Assembly: GCF_019703515.2 (NCBI RefSeq)
Contig: NC_059374.1
Location: 12,870,245 to 12,934,244 of the forward strand
From: Myxocyprinus asiaticus
Lineage: Eukaryota > Chordata > Actinopteri > Cypriniformes > Catostomidae
Reading direction: 5' to 3'
DNA: 64,000 bases
The position numbers were made by a program, and so were the translations under genes. This document shows, piece after piece, positions 33,818-43,432 of this stretch. Under the pieces are notes generated by a model. It did not search any database and was not told the DNA's origin. It was given only the letters and a program-made list of their open reading frames with translations. Within the stretch, counting starts at the first letter, position 1. Every line of letters starts with the position of its first letter.

Positions 33818-34250
33818 TTAAGGCAATGACACTACAAGGTTCTTATTAGAAAGGGGTTGGGATGTTAAGGGGGGCGCCACTTCAGATCTCACCTTTAAAT
33901 ACCTTTGTGCTTTGTAATACATTATACATTTGTAATACTATGCTTTTGGACATGTATCATGGTATTATTTGACTACCTTTCATTCCCATCTAAATACAAT
34001 GGTAATAACATAATTATTGGACAAGTATAATGGTAATACCATGGGTTTTTTGGACATGTATCATACTATGTACCATGTTTTTTGGAACATGATAATATCA
34101 TGGCATTCCTTTAAGTGCCTTTCATTACATCTAACTGTTTATTATTTATGATATGGTATTATCTAAATACCAAATTATTTGAATATGGCAATCATTCTGC
34201 ACCATGGTATTACCATAGGAAACCATCACTGTCCCATAATACTGCCACAG

Positions 34251-35081
34251 TACTATTTTTTAGGGTTCTGCATTATATGCGACACAGAGAAGACATGGAA
34301 CCATCTCCATCACTGAATCACCCACCTAGAACCCTAAAACCCTCTATACTACTATTAGACTAAAGCACCCCATTTCTGACTTTCTCAGTGTGTGCAAATA
34401 AAAAAAATAAACAAATTCAGAGAAAGTCAGAGATATCTATATAGGTACAAAATGATCGCTCAGTCCTACTTACTGTAGTTAATCTAAGAACCAACAAAAA
34501 ACACTACACCAGTTTCAGAATAAATAATGACTAATTTTCAACTTCAATTGGTTGTGAGTGAAAAACTGCTGATAAAGAGCATGTCATTTGCTTACATCAG
34601 CCACAGCATTAGTAAGACTAGATGAAGGCAGTGCTATTGGCAACATAACAAAACTGATGCGTTCAGCAGCCCTGCAGTCCTGTAACCTCCTTGTGTCTCT
34701 CTCTCTTAAGTCACTTCCCACTGTCTCTTAGTTAAAAGTGACAATGGACACCTCAACTGTCTGCCATGAACAAATGATGATGCACCTGGATAGCTGACTG
34801 CAGATCAGGTAGAAAAATGACCCTTGCACATTTTCCATGTTCAGAGTGAAACAGTACATTCAATGAGAAACAAAATGTAGGGTGGGACTTGATTTTATCC
34901 ATCAGAAATTGAGTGGATAGTGAAAAATGGGCATTACATTTCAAAATAGAGTGGAAGGGGTGAAATGTAAGAGGGATTGGTGACGTAGGCTGAAAAGGAA
35001 AGTAATTTTAGATGTGGGGCAAGTTATTACATTTTGATAAATAAATTATTATGTATTTTTTATTATTTATTTATTTTTATT
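34251..35081. other. Unassigned intron-like DNA
   Basis: No repeat ends, exon or regulatory motif could be supported. An AT-rich run at 35040-35085 precedes the next MITE. Confidence 0.35.
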
Positions 35082-35486
35082 ATTAAAGTGATAGTTCACC
35101 CAAAAATAAAAATTCTCTCATCATTTACTCTCATTAACATCTAAATACCATGGTTATACCATGTTTTTAAGACATTGTAAACATTCTCGCAAGAAGGAAG
35201 CGGGAAGTGGGGTGGCCTTTTTCCCTCATGCCGTCCCAGATGTGTATGACTTTCTTTCTGAACACAATCAAAGATTTTTAGAAGAATATCTCAGCTCTGT
35301 AGGTCCATACAATGCAAGTAAATGGTGACCAGAACATTGAAGGACCAAAAATCACATTAAGGCAAAAAATCTTTCTAAAAATCTTCATTTGTGTTGCAGA
35401 AGAAAGAAAGTCATACACATCTAGGATGGCATGAGGGCGAGTAAATGATGAGAGAATTTTCATTTTTGGATGAACTATCCCTTTAA
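35082..35486. mobile_element. Hairpin MITE, copy 3, carrying a patch of array DNA
   Basis: The left end GTGATAGTTCACCCAAAAATA and the right end TTTTGGATGAACTATCCCTTTA are inverted, as in copy 2, but the inner arms are shortened. A block at about 35128-35222 is foreign: it contains CATTAACATCTAAATACCATGG and CATTGTAAACATTCTCGCAAGAAGGAAGC, found also at 32256-32307 in the CCATGG array. Confidence 0.75.
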
Positions 35487-36977
35487 CTGCAGCATGGCAT
35501 ACATCAGTAGAGAGTCAGTCATATCACCGGAAGAGCAAGTTATGACATTTTGATTAAACAAGGTCAAATTTTGTTTTTAAAAAGCAAATATGCATGGATA
35601 AATCGTTCACAATAGTACCAGTGACATGCATTCAATTAGATAAATAGGGTCAATGTTGTTTTCATGTCAACTTTAATTATCTTGTAAAAATGAACTGTGC
35701 ATAATAACACCATGAGCGTTTATTAAGTAAGCAAATCAATTTTGGGTCAATTTTGATTTAATGTTGACTTCAAAAAAGCCTTATTAATATTTTGTATGTG
35801 GGTTTGCACATACACTGAGCTAATGAGAATAAAGTTGAGCTTGTGCCTCTTAGACTGAAGCAATAGAGAAAAATGGGTTCAGCTAATGAAGATAAATGTA
35901 AAACATCAGGAATCCAAAACTTAACCTAGACTTTTTTCACATTTAGAACCACAGCAAAGAAATGAAACTTTCTCAGAAACCCCATGCAGCATTTGTTTCA
36001 CCTTCTTTTGTCACCCGCAAGGCCTCCAGAGCAGCAAATAAAAAGCACCTTGCTGGCTAGAACTACACAAAATGAGTTTGGAATGACAGTCCCCCTACTT
36101 CAGCATAAACTCAATCAAGTTCCCTTCACTCTCTCCTCATTGAGGCAAATGCACCCTGAATTACACTGGCTGGAATCAGTGTTCACTGAACTAGAGAGAA
36201 AAGGGAAAGGGGCTTGAACTTGATGACCTTTCCATTTTAATAGACACAATGACTTCTGGTAATGTAAGAATTGCCAATATGTGACAATAATATAACAATC
36301 AATAATAATCCTGATATATGCTTGTCGATCTGACGACATAATTTGTACACTATATCACAGGTATAAACAATCTCAATACACTTAAGTTAACATGTAGCAT
36401 GGAAATATTACATTTAAAGTCGTCTGTCATTACACACCTCTTTATGATGACCATAATGTAATTATTTCAATGACCAAACTAATTTGTAAACTTATATACA
36501 CTTACAAATGGATTACATATAACACTTCAGGTTGCCAATTACATACCACCAATAAACTGAGGCTGATGTAATCATGCTATTATTTTAATTAATAAAATAC
36601 TTTCTACACACTATTTAACATTCATAAAATATCTGCAAAATACTTGTAAAGCTGTTATAAAGCTCTTATAACACTTCAGGATAAATTATGCACATAGTTA
36701 CATAGTTACATAGTTTTAGCTGTAATAACACTTCACATGTGTAATACAGCTGTTATAACACTTCACATGTGTAATAAAGTTGTTATAACACGTTTTGATG
36801 TAGTTATTGTAACGGCATAATTTAGTTGAGGACCAATACACTTTAAAAAGCACATGTTTGCACTACAGTTTCACACTTGTAAAGCTGTTATAAAGGTGTT
36901 ATAAAGCTGTTACAGCAGCCCCACTCAACTTACTGCATATAAATATAAAATGTTCCTGTTGACAATGTATCACTTAC
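35487..36977 (-). other. lhfpl6: Left-hand intron of lhfpl6 adjoining the coding exon
   Basis: From the splice donor at 36977 leftwards this is intron on the minus strand. Between about 36640 and 36915 short words such as AGCTGTTATAACACTTCACATGTGTAATA repeat several times in a loose tandem. No further lhfpl6 exon was found in the window, so the intron may run past its left edge. Confidence 0.5.
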
Positions 36978-37362
36978 CTCCAACAAACTGTAAACCCCCG
37001 GCTGCGCGTCCGATGGTTCTGGAAATGAGGTCTGATATGCAGCAGCCCATGAGCGCCGTCAGCGCCACCAGCAGAAGCAGACCACATCCAATCCCCGTCA
37101 GTATCGTACAGATCCGCCACTCCATGCTCGGAATGCCCTGAAAGTTCGCATAGCGCCCGCACTGCTCCAGCATGACAGTGGCCTGCCTCTCTTCGTCCCG
37201 GACAGGATACGAGCACCGCCGGAAAGTGCCAAAAGACACCGGCTTATCCATCTGAGAGCCCAGCAGCCAGTACGGCATAAAGAAGCCCACACATGAGGCT
37301 GCTGCGCTCAGCAGGGACACCAGAGTCCAGATCATCCCTGTACATGTTAGGCTGGATGCCAT
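36978..37362 (-). CDS. lhfpl6: lhfpl6, first coding exon (LHFPL tetraspan subfamily member 6)
   Basis: The exon encodes the first 128 residues, plus one base of codon 129, of a four-helix membrane protein of the LHFPL family, formerly called LHFP. The sequence starts MASSLTCTGMIWTLVSLLSA. TM1 spans residues 9-32, the first extracellular loop 33-85 has conserved cysteines and the SFGTFRRCSYPV motif, and TM2 spans 86-108 (CTILTGIGCGLLLLVALTAL). The family protein is about 200 residues, so TM3, TM4 and the tail lie in missing exons. Family members act as partners of membrane complexes; the role of this member is not well established. The start is the first ATG in a good context (AGCATGG), and the exon ends at a strong donor (GTAAGTG, 36971-36977). 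The recognition is firm. Confidence 0.95.
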
Positions 37363-37512
37363 GCTGGAAAAATTGCTTTAGATATAGGACACACCTCCAA
37401 AGATTCCTTGGAAAAAGAGGATGTTACAAAATATAATTCTATTCCCTTGTTGGATGAGGATGTCTATCTCCATACAGTCTTCACCATGGTTCACTGTCCA
37501 GGGTCTTGTCAC
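37363..37512 (-). other. lhfpl6: lhfpl6 5' UTR part of exon 2
   Basis: On the minus strand a good acceptor (TTTCTTCCTCAG then GTGACAAG) places the exon start at 37512. The 150-base leader holds a 7-codon upstream frame, ATG to TAG, at 37464-37487. The main ATG follows at 37362. Confidence 0.75.
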
Positions 37513-38369
37513 CTGAGGAAGAAACAAAACTGTCATCTGAATCTGAACAATGTTAAACAAACTTTATAAAAACTTTAATCAATAAGCCATTAACAAACAT
37601 TATTTAATGCATAGAGTGGCCCCAAAAGTAGTTGGACACGTAAGTCTCACTTAGGCCTAAAAGTATGAATTTCATTGCATTTAATAACAAAATATAAGAG
37701 GCATCTGCAACCAAATGATGCTAGACCGTTTCTCAAAGCTAACTTCACTTTTCTAGCCATTTTTGTTAGGGGAAAAAAAAAAGTTGATTTTAGTATGTGT
37801 TAAGTTTACACAGGTGTCCTATGAGTTCATCACATTAACTATGAACAGCTTTATCAATATTTTTGCTATTTAAAACCTAGCATACTTCTTTTTGTGAAAT
37901 GTTTGTTTGGAAAGTGTACTTGTGCTCTTTCTTTAAATTCAAATGTATTTTTTGTTATCCAATTCATTACACTCAAACACGCGAGAATAGAGCGAGTCTT
38001 GAGACGCGATTGTGCTTGACGCGCCGTCTAAAAACGCTCGTGAGCTTGACTCAGAGAGGGGCTATAGCAGAAGTGAGCGCAACGGAACACAATAGAGCGC
38101 GGGGGTCTCGAGACACAGAGAGGGGATCTAACTAACATCTAATATTTACACAAAAGATAAACCAATGTGAAAAGGAAAGAAAGGGAAAGAAAAGAAAAGA
38201 GGAAAAACAAACAGCCTGTCTTGCAAAGCTCTTAAATAGGCTGATCATCTATAATAGGCAGTGATGTATGCATGACAGCCCTGCATATAAACTCATGCCA
38301 TGCAAATGAGAAGCATGCAGTCATGCAATGCACACTATGACCATAAAAGCATCGTATGTTATAACTTAC
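37513..38369 (-). other. lhfpl6: lhfpl6 intron 1 with a Tc1-like repeat relic
   Basis: Bounded by a donor (GTAAGTTAT, 38361-38369) and the acceptor at 37513. Around 37610-37660 AGAGTGGCCCCAAAAGTAGTTGGACAC resembles the end of a teleost Tc1-type element. GC-rich CGAGTCTTGAGACGCG words near 38000 are unassigned. Confidence 0.55.
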
Positions 38370-38665
38370 ATCGATATCTCCTATCTGATGTCTTAATTCA
38401 AACTCAGATCCAGCTGCATGGGACCGTCGACAAAAAAATAAACTTTGTCCGGTGAAGTGGGCGCAACTGGGGGTATATGCGCACGTATAACAAGCCTATA
38501 ATTCCTTTAATTCCTGATGTCCTCTTTTGAGGTCCCCTTGTGTCTTTCTGTTTAGTCCACTGCTACTCCTGATGAAAAAAATGAAGTAATCCCAGTATGT
38601 TTAACAAGAGACGCAAAACATTCGTCCGCGTCCCTTCATAGACAGCAGCGCGAGCAGCAGTCCGA
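38370..38665 (-). promoter_or_regulatory. lhfpl6: Probable lhfpl6 untranslated exon 1 and promoter edge
   Basis: Upstream of the gene on the minus strand the sequence becomes locally GC-richer, with a GC box (CCGCCC at 38713-38718), and runs to a strong donor (GATATCGAT then GTAAGTTAT). Transcription should start near 38650-38690; the exact site is inferred. The exon would carry two short upstream frames, 12 codons at 38601-38639 and 8 codons at 38393-38419. No TATA box is evident. Confidence 0.55.
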
Positions 38666-38834
38666 CGGTGAGTGAATGTGTGCGATACTGTGCGCTTTCA
38701 CTCAATGTTGTCTCCGCCCACAGCTGCTCCTGCACTCTTTCTAATGCCTTTCAAACCGGGGCTAGTTGTCACAAGCTTTACTCCTGTGAATATTTTCCGA
38801 GGTTTATTTTTGAAAGTCAATTTCTGTAGGCGCA

Positions 38835-38910
38835 TACCTTAAAAGGATAACAATTCTGTCATTATTTAATCACGTTATGTTGTTCCAAACCACACTTTCT
38901 TCCCTGGAAA
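38835..38910. repeat. MITE fragment
   Basis: TAACAATTCTGTCATTATTTAATCACGTTATGTTGTTCCAAACC resembles the left terminus of a cyprinid TTCTGTCATCATTTACTCACC-type element. Only one end is present. Confidence 0.4.
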
Positions 38911-39014
38911 AATGGAAAATGATATGCAAAAGGACAAAAAAGATACTGTAATAGCAATAGAAGCGGAAAAACTGCAATAAAAGTTAATTAATATGACTGA
39001 GGCTAACAATAAAG

Positions 39015-39300
39015 GGCTAGTTTACCCCAAAAATAAAATTCTCTCATTTCCTCACCCTCATGCCATTCCAGATGTGTATGACTTTCTTTCTTCTGCAGAA
39101 CACAAACAAAGATTTTTAGAAGAATATTTCAGCTCTGTTGGTCCAATTAATGGAAGTGAATGGTGATCAAAACTTTGAAGCTCCAAAAAACACATAAAGG
39201 CAGCATAAAAATATTCCATATGACTCCAGAGAGGTTTAATCCATACCTTCTGAAGCAATCTAATCAATTTTGGGTGAGAACAGACCAAAATGTAACTCAT
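39015..39300. mobile_element. Hairpin MITE, copy 4 (left half)
   Basis: The sequence begins GGGCTAGTTTACCCCAAAAATAAAATTCTCTC and proceeds through GTGTATGACTTTCTTTCTTC, GAAGAATATTTCAGCTCTG and CATATGACTCCAGAG, as in the left arm of copy 2. The right arm is absent. Confidence 0.7.
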
Positions 39301-40208
39301 TTTCTTTCACTGTACATCTTGCCATTGCAGTCTCTAGGCATGATCATGATTTCAAGCTCGATTACTTGATGCATGTAATCATGATTATGATCGCCAAGGA
39401 GAATGCTGATGTCAAGATTTACAGTGAAAAAGATAGCCTTGTCTCATAGAATGAACGTTACTATAACCACATTTTTGCAAACTGACATTTACGTGCCACG
39501 TTTTACGTTTCGCCGCAGATTTCTGGTGAAATTACCCAGCTAGTCAAATTATGTGGCCATTATGTAACTGCAACGTAATATGATAACCAAACTGTCGTCG
39601 TGCCAATGTAACTGATTACATCATGACAACCGGAAAAGTGAAATTCCTGGATTCGCAGCCATAACATAACTTTGAAACGGTGCCAGTCTGTCATGATGAT
39701 GTTGTGGCAACGTCGAGGATCAATAGTTGTTTGTTGGTAACCAGTTGGTAATTTTAGCTTTTAATGATTATTCTATGGGTGGACATGCAGTAGTGTAACT
39801 TAATTTATGTCCTTATTTGCCCAACATTAATTTAGAGGCTATTTAAACATTTGTGCGTATGAATAATGAATGAAAACTTAAAGTTAATGTACTTCATTTA
39901 TTTTGACAGAGAACAGAGAAAAAAATGCAACAATGAAAGAAATTGAGACCTATTGCCATAGAACTGCAACGAAATTAGAAGCCTAAATGACTTTTATGCT
40001 CATATTAAACTCAGACCAGCTTAACACCTAATGCCTTGAATTATATTCGTTAATTTAATTTAAAGCAATTTTAAGGATATATAAAATGGTTAATGAATAA
40101 TCATTGCAATATAATCTTCAGAAGATCTACAAAATTTTTAATTATATTAAATTATATAAATTGCAAAAATGTAAAATTAATCAGTTAGCAAAAAATTACA
40201 AATTAAAA

Positions 40209-40213
<5 letters not shown>
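39301..40213. other. Unassigned intergenic DNA
   Basis: CATGATTATGATC palindromic words near 39340-39400 and GTGGCAACGTCGAGGATC near 39705 suggest old repeats. From 39860 the DNA is strongly AT-rich. No coding signal. Confidence 0.35.

Positions 40214-40264
<51 letters not shown>
40214..40264. repeat. (CA)n microsatellite
   Basis: About 25 uninterrupted AC dinucleotides, abutting the terminus of a Tc1-type element (CACTGGCAGCCAACAGTTTGG). Confidence 0.97.
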
Positions 40265-40266
<2 letters not shown>

Positions 40267-41085
40267 GCAGCCAACAGTTTGGAATAATGTACAGATTTTG
40301 CTCTTTTGGAAATAAATTGGTACTTTTATTCACCAAAGTGGCATTCAACTGATCACAATGTATAGTCAGGACATTAATAATGTGAAAAATTACTATTACA
40401 ATTGGAAAAAACTACTACTAAAAACTACCTCAAAGAGTTGTCATAAAAAAATCCTCCACGTGCAGCAATGACAGCTTTGCAGATCCTTGGCATTCTAGCT
40501 GTCAGTTTGTCCAGATTCTCAGGTGACATTTCACCCCACGCTTCATGTAGCACTTGCCATAGATGTGGCAGGCAATTCTCACGCACCTTACAGTCTAGCT
40601 GATCCTACAAAAGCTCAATGGGGTTAAGATCTGTAACACTCTTTTCCAATTATCTGTTGTCCAATGTCTCTGTTTCTTTGCCCACTCTAACCTTTTCTTT
40701 TTGTTTTTCTGTTTCAAAAGTGGCCTTTTCTTTGCAATTCTTCCCATAAGGCCTGCACCCCTGAGTCTTCTCTTTACTGTTGTACATGAAACTGGTGTTG
40801 AGCAGGTAGAATTCAATGAAGCTGTCAGCTGAGGACATGTGAGGTGTCTATTTCTCAAACTAGAGACTCTGATGTACTTATCATCTTGTTTAGTTGTACA
40901 TCTGGCCTTCCACATCTCTTTCTGTCCTTGTTAGAGCCAGTTGTCCTTTGTATTTGAAGACTGTAGTGTACACCTTTGTATGAAATCTTCAGTTTTTTGG
41001 CAATTTCAAGTATTGTATAGCCTTCATTCCTCAAAACAATGATTGACTGATGAGTTTCTTGAGAAAGCTGTTTCTTTTTTGCCAT
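40262..41085 (-). pseudogene. Tc1/mariner transposase relic (core deleted)
   Basis: On the minus strand an ATG at 41085 opens MAKKKQLSQETHQSIIVLRN, followed by a helix-turn-helix (YTILEIAKKLKISYKGVHY). A second frame near 40600-40915 has TCPQLTASLN, TTVKRRLRGAGLMGR and RLEWAKKQRHWTTDNWKRVL. Further left, minus-strand codons (40430-40550) read as the typical Tc1 C-terminus, ENLDKLTARMPRICKAVI. The catalytic DDE core is missing between these parts. The terminus at 40262 reads CACTGGCAGCCAACAGTTTGG; the other terminus was not found. Confidence 0.82.
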
Positions 41086-41099
41086 TATACTTTTTCGTC

Positions 41100-41225
41100 A
41101 AAAATATTAAAAGCAAATAATACATATATATTAAAATAATACTTATATCATATATTACTATATATCATATATTACTATATAATACATATATATTACTATA
41201 TACTGTAATATATTAATACTGCACT
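41100..41225. repeat. AT-rich low-complexity run
   Basis: TATATTACTATATATCATATATTACTATAT words repeat imperfectly. It adjoins the lost end of the Tc1 relic. Confidence 0.7.
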
Positions 41226-41700
41226 TTAAGTGTTGGGTCTGTGCAAGCCACCTACTGACAGCTGTGTTCCCTTGTTCATTTATCACATTTATTAGCTACA
41301 AAAACCTGATTATATTCAAATTTTAGTTTGGAGGAAACCAACACACATCATGTACTGTATCTATCTTTGTGGGGACTTTTGATCGACTAATATTGTTGTA
41401 CCCTTACACAAAACTTTGCATTTTTTTTTATCTTCATTGGGACATTTGTTAGTATGTTAATTAATATGTTTACCCTTTACTTTTGCATATATAAGCACTG
41501 TGGTGTTCCATGTATCAAGTTGTCTTACTTAAGTATTACTTAAAATGTCAATTTTAACTCAAATATTTAAGTTCACTGAACTTATTTATATAAAAAAAAA
41601 ATCCATGGACTCAAGATTTTAAGTATTAATAACAAACTTTTGATTACAAAATCGAGGCTATGGGGAAAAACAATGCTTTTCACTTGAATTCTTTAATTTT
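41226..41700. other. Unassigned intergenic DNA
   Basis: AT-rich, no recognised feature. The 5' boundary of the following LINE lies near its right end. Confidence 0.3.
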
Positions 41701-41946
41701 GTTTCCTTTGGGAGTCGCGTGGCACCATGCGAGGGTCGGACGTGTGAACAGTGATCTCTGTGCACTTTGCTAGTTTTTAATACTTTTTGTGTCATAAACT
41801 GGTGAGATTCGATATACCCTCTTCCATAACTGTTCTACGAAGACAATTTGTCTAGGAATTCAAAATCCTCGGGCTCTGGAGACATTAAAAGACACTTACA
41901 TGCTCAAGCTGATTCCCCTGACAGGGCCGCAGACTGAGGACTCAGT

Positions 41947-42685
41947 TTGGATGGTGCGGTGGGAGAGATTCAGCGTCAAATGTCGAGCATGTCGGCAATG
42001 CTGGTGAAGGTCTTTGTTGACTTGAAGGATCTTGCTATAATACGTCGATCGATCACTGCCATGGAGACTAAATTCTCTGAGTTGGTTACTAGAGTGGGGT
42101 ATGTAGAGAAATGGGTCGATTATCTGGAGTCATCGGAAAGGGAATTAGCTGCTAACCCGCTAGTGACTAAGACAGACTTCGAGTGCATTTGGGAAAAGTT
42201 GGAAGACATTGAGAATCGTAACCGGTGAAACAATGTCCAAATTGTTGGAATTCCTGAGAATGAAGAAGGCCGAGATATGGTGAAATTCCTAGACGAGCTC
42301 TTCCCGAGTCTGCTCGACATAACAGGCCATAAGCTGGAAATCAAGCGAGCTCACAGAGTTCTGGCTCAGAGATCTGCAGAGGGAAACAGGCCCCGATCAA
42401 TTCTGGCCAAATTTCTGAGATCATCCTATAAAGATCTTGTGTTACACGAGGCGAGGAGTAAAGGAAGGCTTTCTTGGAAGAACCACAACATTTTCTTGTT
42501 CCCAGACTTTGCGAATTCGACGAGAGAAATGTGATTGATTCAAGGAATGCAAGAAACTCTTACATCAACAGAAGGTCATTTTTGCACTGATGTTCCCGGC
42601 CAAAATGGGAATAGATGCTAAGGATGGCTGCAAAATATTTATATTCCCACAGCAAGCAATGTCTTTCATAAAGTCAATGGAATGA
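41947..42685 (+). pseudogene. LINE L1-2 ORF1 relic
   Basis: An ORF1-like coiled coil (METKFSELVTRVGYVEKWVD, LEDIENRNR) is followed, after a TGA at 42226-42228, by NNVQIVGIPENEEGRD of the RRM-like domain, then KRAHRVLAQRS and the C-terminal segment KNHNIFLFPDFANSTREM. The TGA replaces an expected arginine codon, as CpG decay of CGA would produce. A further frameshift near 42532 separates the last block (FKECKKLLHQQ to a stop at 42685). Its own ATG is not obvious. Confidence 0.8.
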
Positions 42686-42724
42686 GTTAGTCATTGCGTG
42701 ATGATCTCGATGCAGCCGAGTGGA

Positions 42725-43160
42725 CCTGACTCACTGAACATTCACTTGACAGTCTGAGGAAACTGGGTGCCTTTTTTGTTTCTTTATGTGTTGGATCTGC
42801 CTAGCGACTGGAGTTTGTTTTGTGGAATAACACTCCTTTGGGACAGTATGTGGATGTATCTGCATGTTCTTGGTGCTTATGCCTCCTATTGGATAGAGTT
42901 TGTTTTGTGGAATATTTCTTGCTAACATTGGAGTGAATAGGGCATTTGTGGGCCTGACTCACTGAACATTCACTTGACTGTCCAAGGAAATTGGGCAGCT
43001 TTTTTTTGTTTCTTTTTGTGCTGGTTCCGCCTAGTGGCTGGAGTTTGTTTTGTGGAATAACACTCCTTCGGGACAGTATATGGATGAATCTACACGCTCT
43101 TGGTGCTTATACCTCCTATTGGATGGAGTTTGTTTCATAGATTATTTTCTGCTGTGTAAT
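42725..43160 (+). repeat. 228-bp tandem duplication between ORF1 and ORF2 of L1-2
   Basis: CCTGACTCACTGAACATTCACTTGAC starts at 42725 and again at 42953. Both copies continue through GCCTAG.GACTGGAGTTTGTTTTGTGGAATAACACTCCTT and GGACAGTAT.TGGATG to TCCTATTGGAT.GAGTTTGTTT. Many substitutions separate the copies, so the duplication is old. Confidence 0.85.
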
Positions 43161-43432
43161 TCTGTCTCAAAAAATGTGTATAGAAACACCAGACTTGAGC
43201 AATCCAATGGCAAAGTTGTCACGGGGGCTCTCATAGGCGTACATGGACTGTTTGAGTTTAGAGGGATGGATGCCAGTTGGCACTATCATGCGTGGGGTTA
43301 ATGTGCATGTTTTTCTGTTTTTTTAGTTCTGGGGGAAGTTCGGGGTTTGTTTGTTGCTCTAATGTTGGAATGTGGTCTTTATAATTTTGTTTTTGACACA
43401 CAATCTATTTTTTCTAATATGTCAAAATCCAC

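Larger units (their letters stand above)
32031..34250. repeat. Degenerate array of CCATGGTAATACCATG units
   Basis: Units of roughly 75-100 bp follow the pattern ACCATGGTAATACCATG, TTTTTGGACATGTA, TCATGGTATTCTTTGA, then CTTTCATTAACATCTAAAT. They recur more than a dozen times with many changes. The NcoI-like CCATGG word makes each unit partly palindromic. The array is interrupted by a SINE (32431-32867) and a TTAA MITE (33414-33817). Smaller clusters of the same words are at 29605-29730, 57958-58010 and 59262-59475. Confidence 0.75.

Noticed and set aside
1..36977. Later coding exons of lhfpl6 (TM3, TM4 and tail) on the minus strand
   Set aside because: Looked for by eye among minus-strand frames and none matched. 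Short exons could be missed, so a translated search with the fish protein would settle it.
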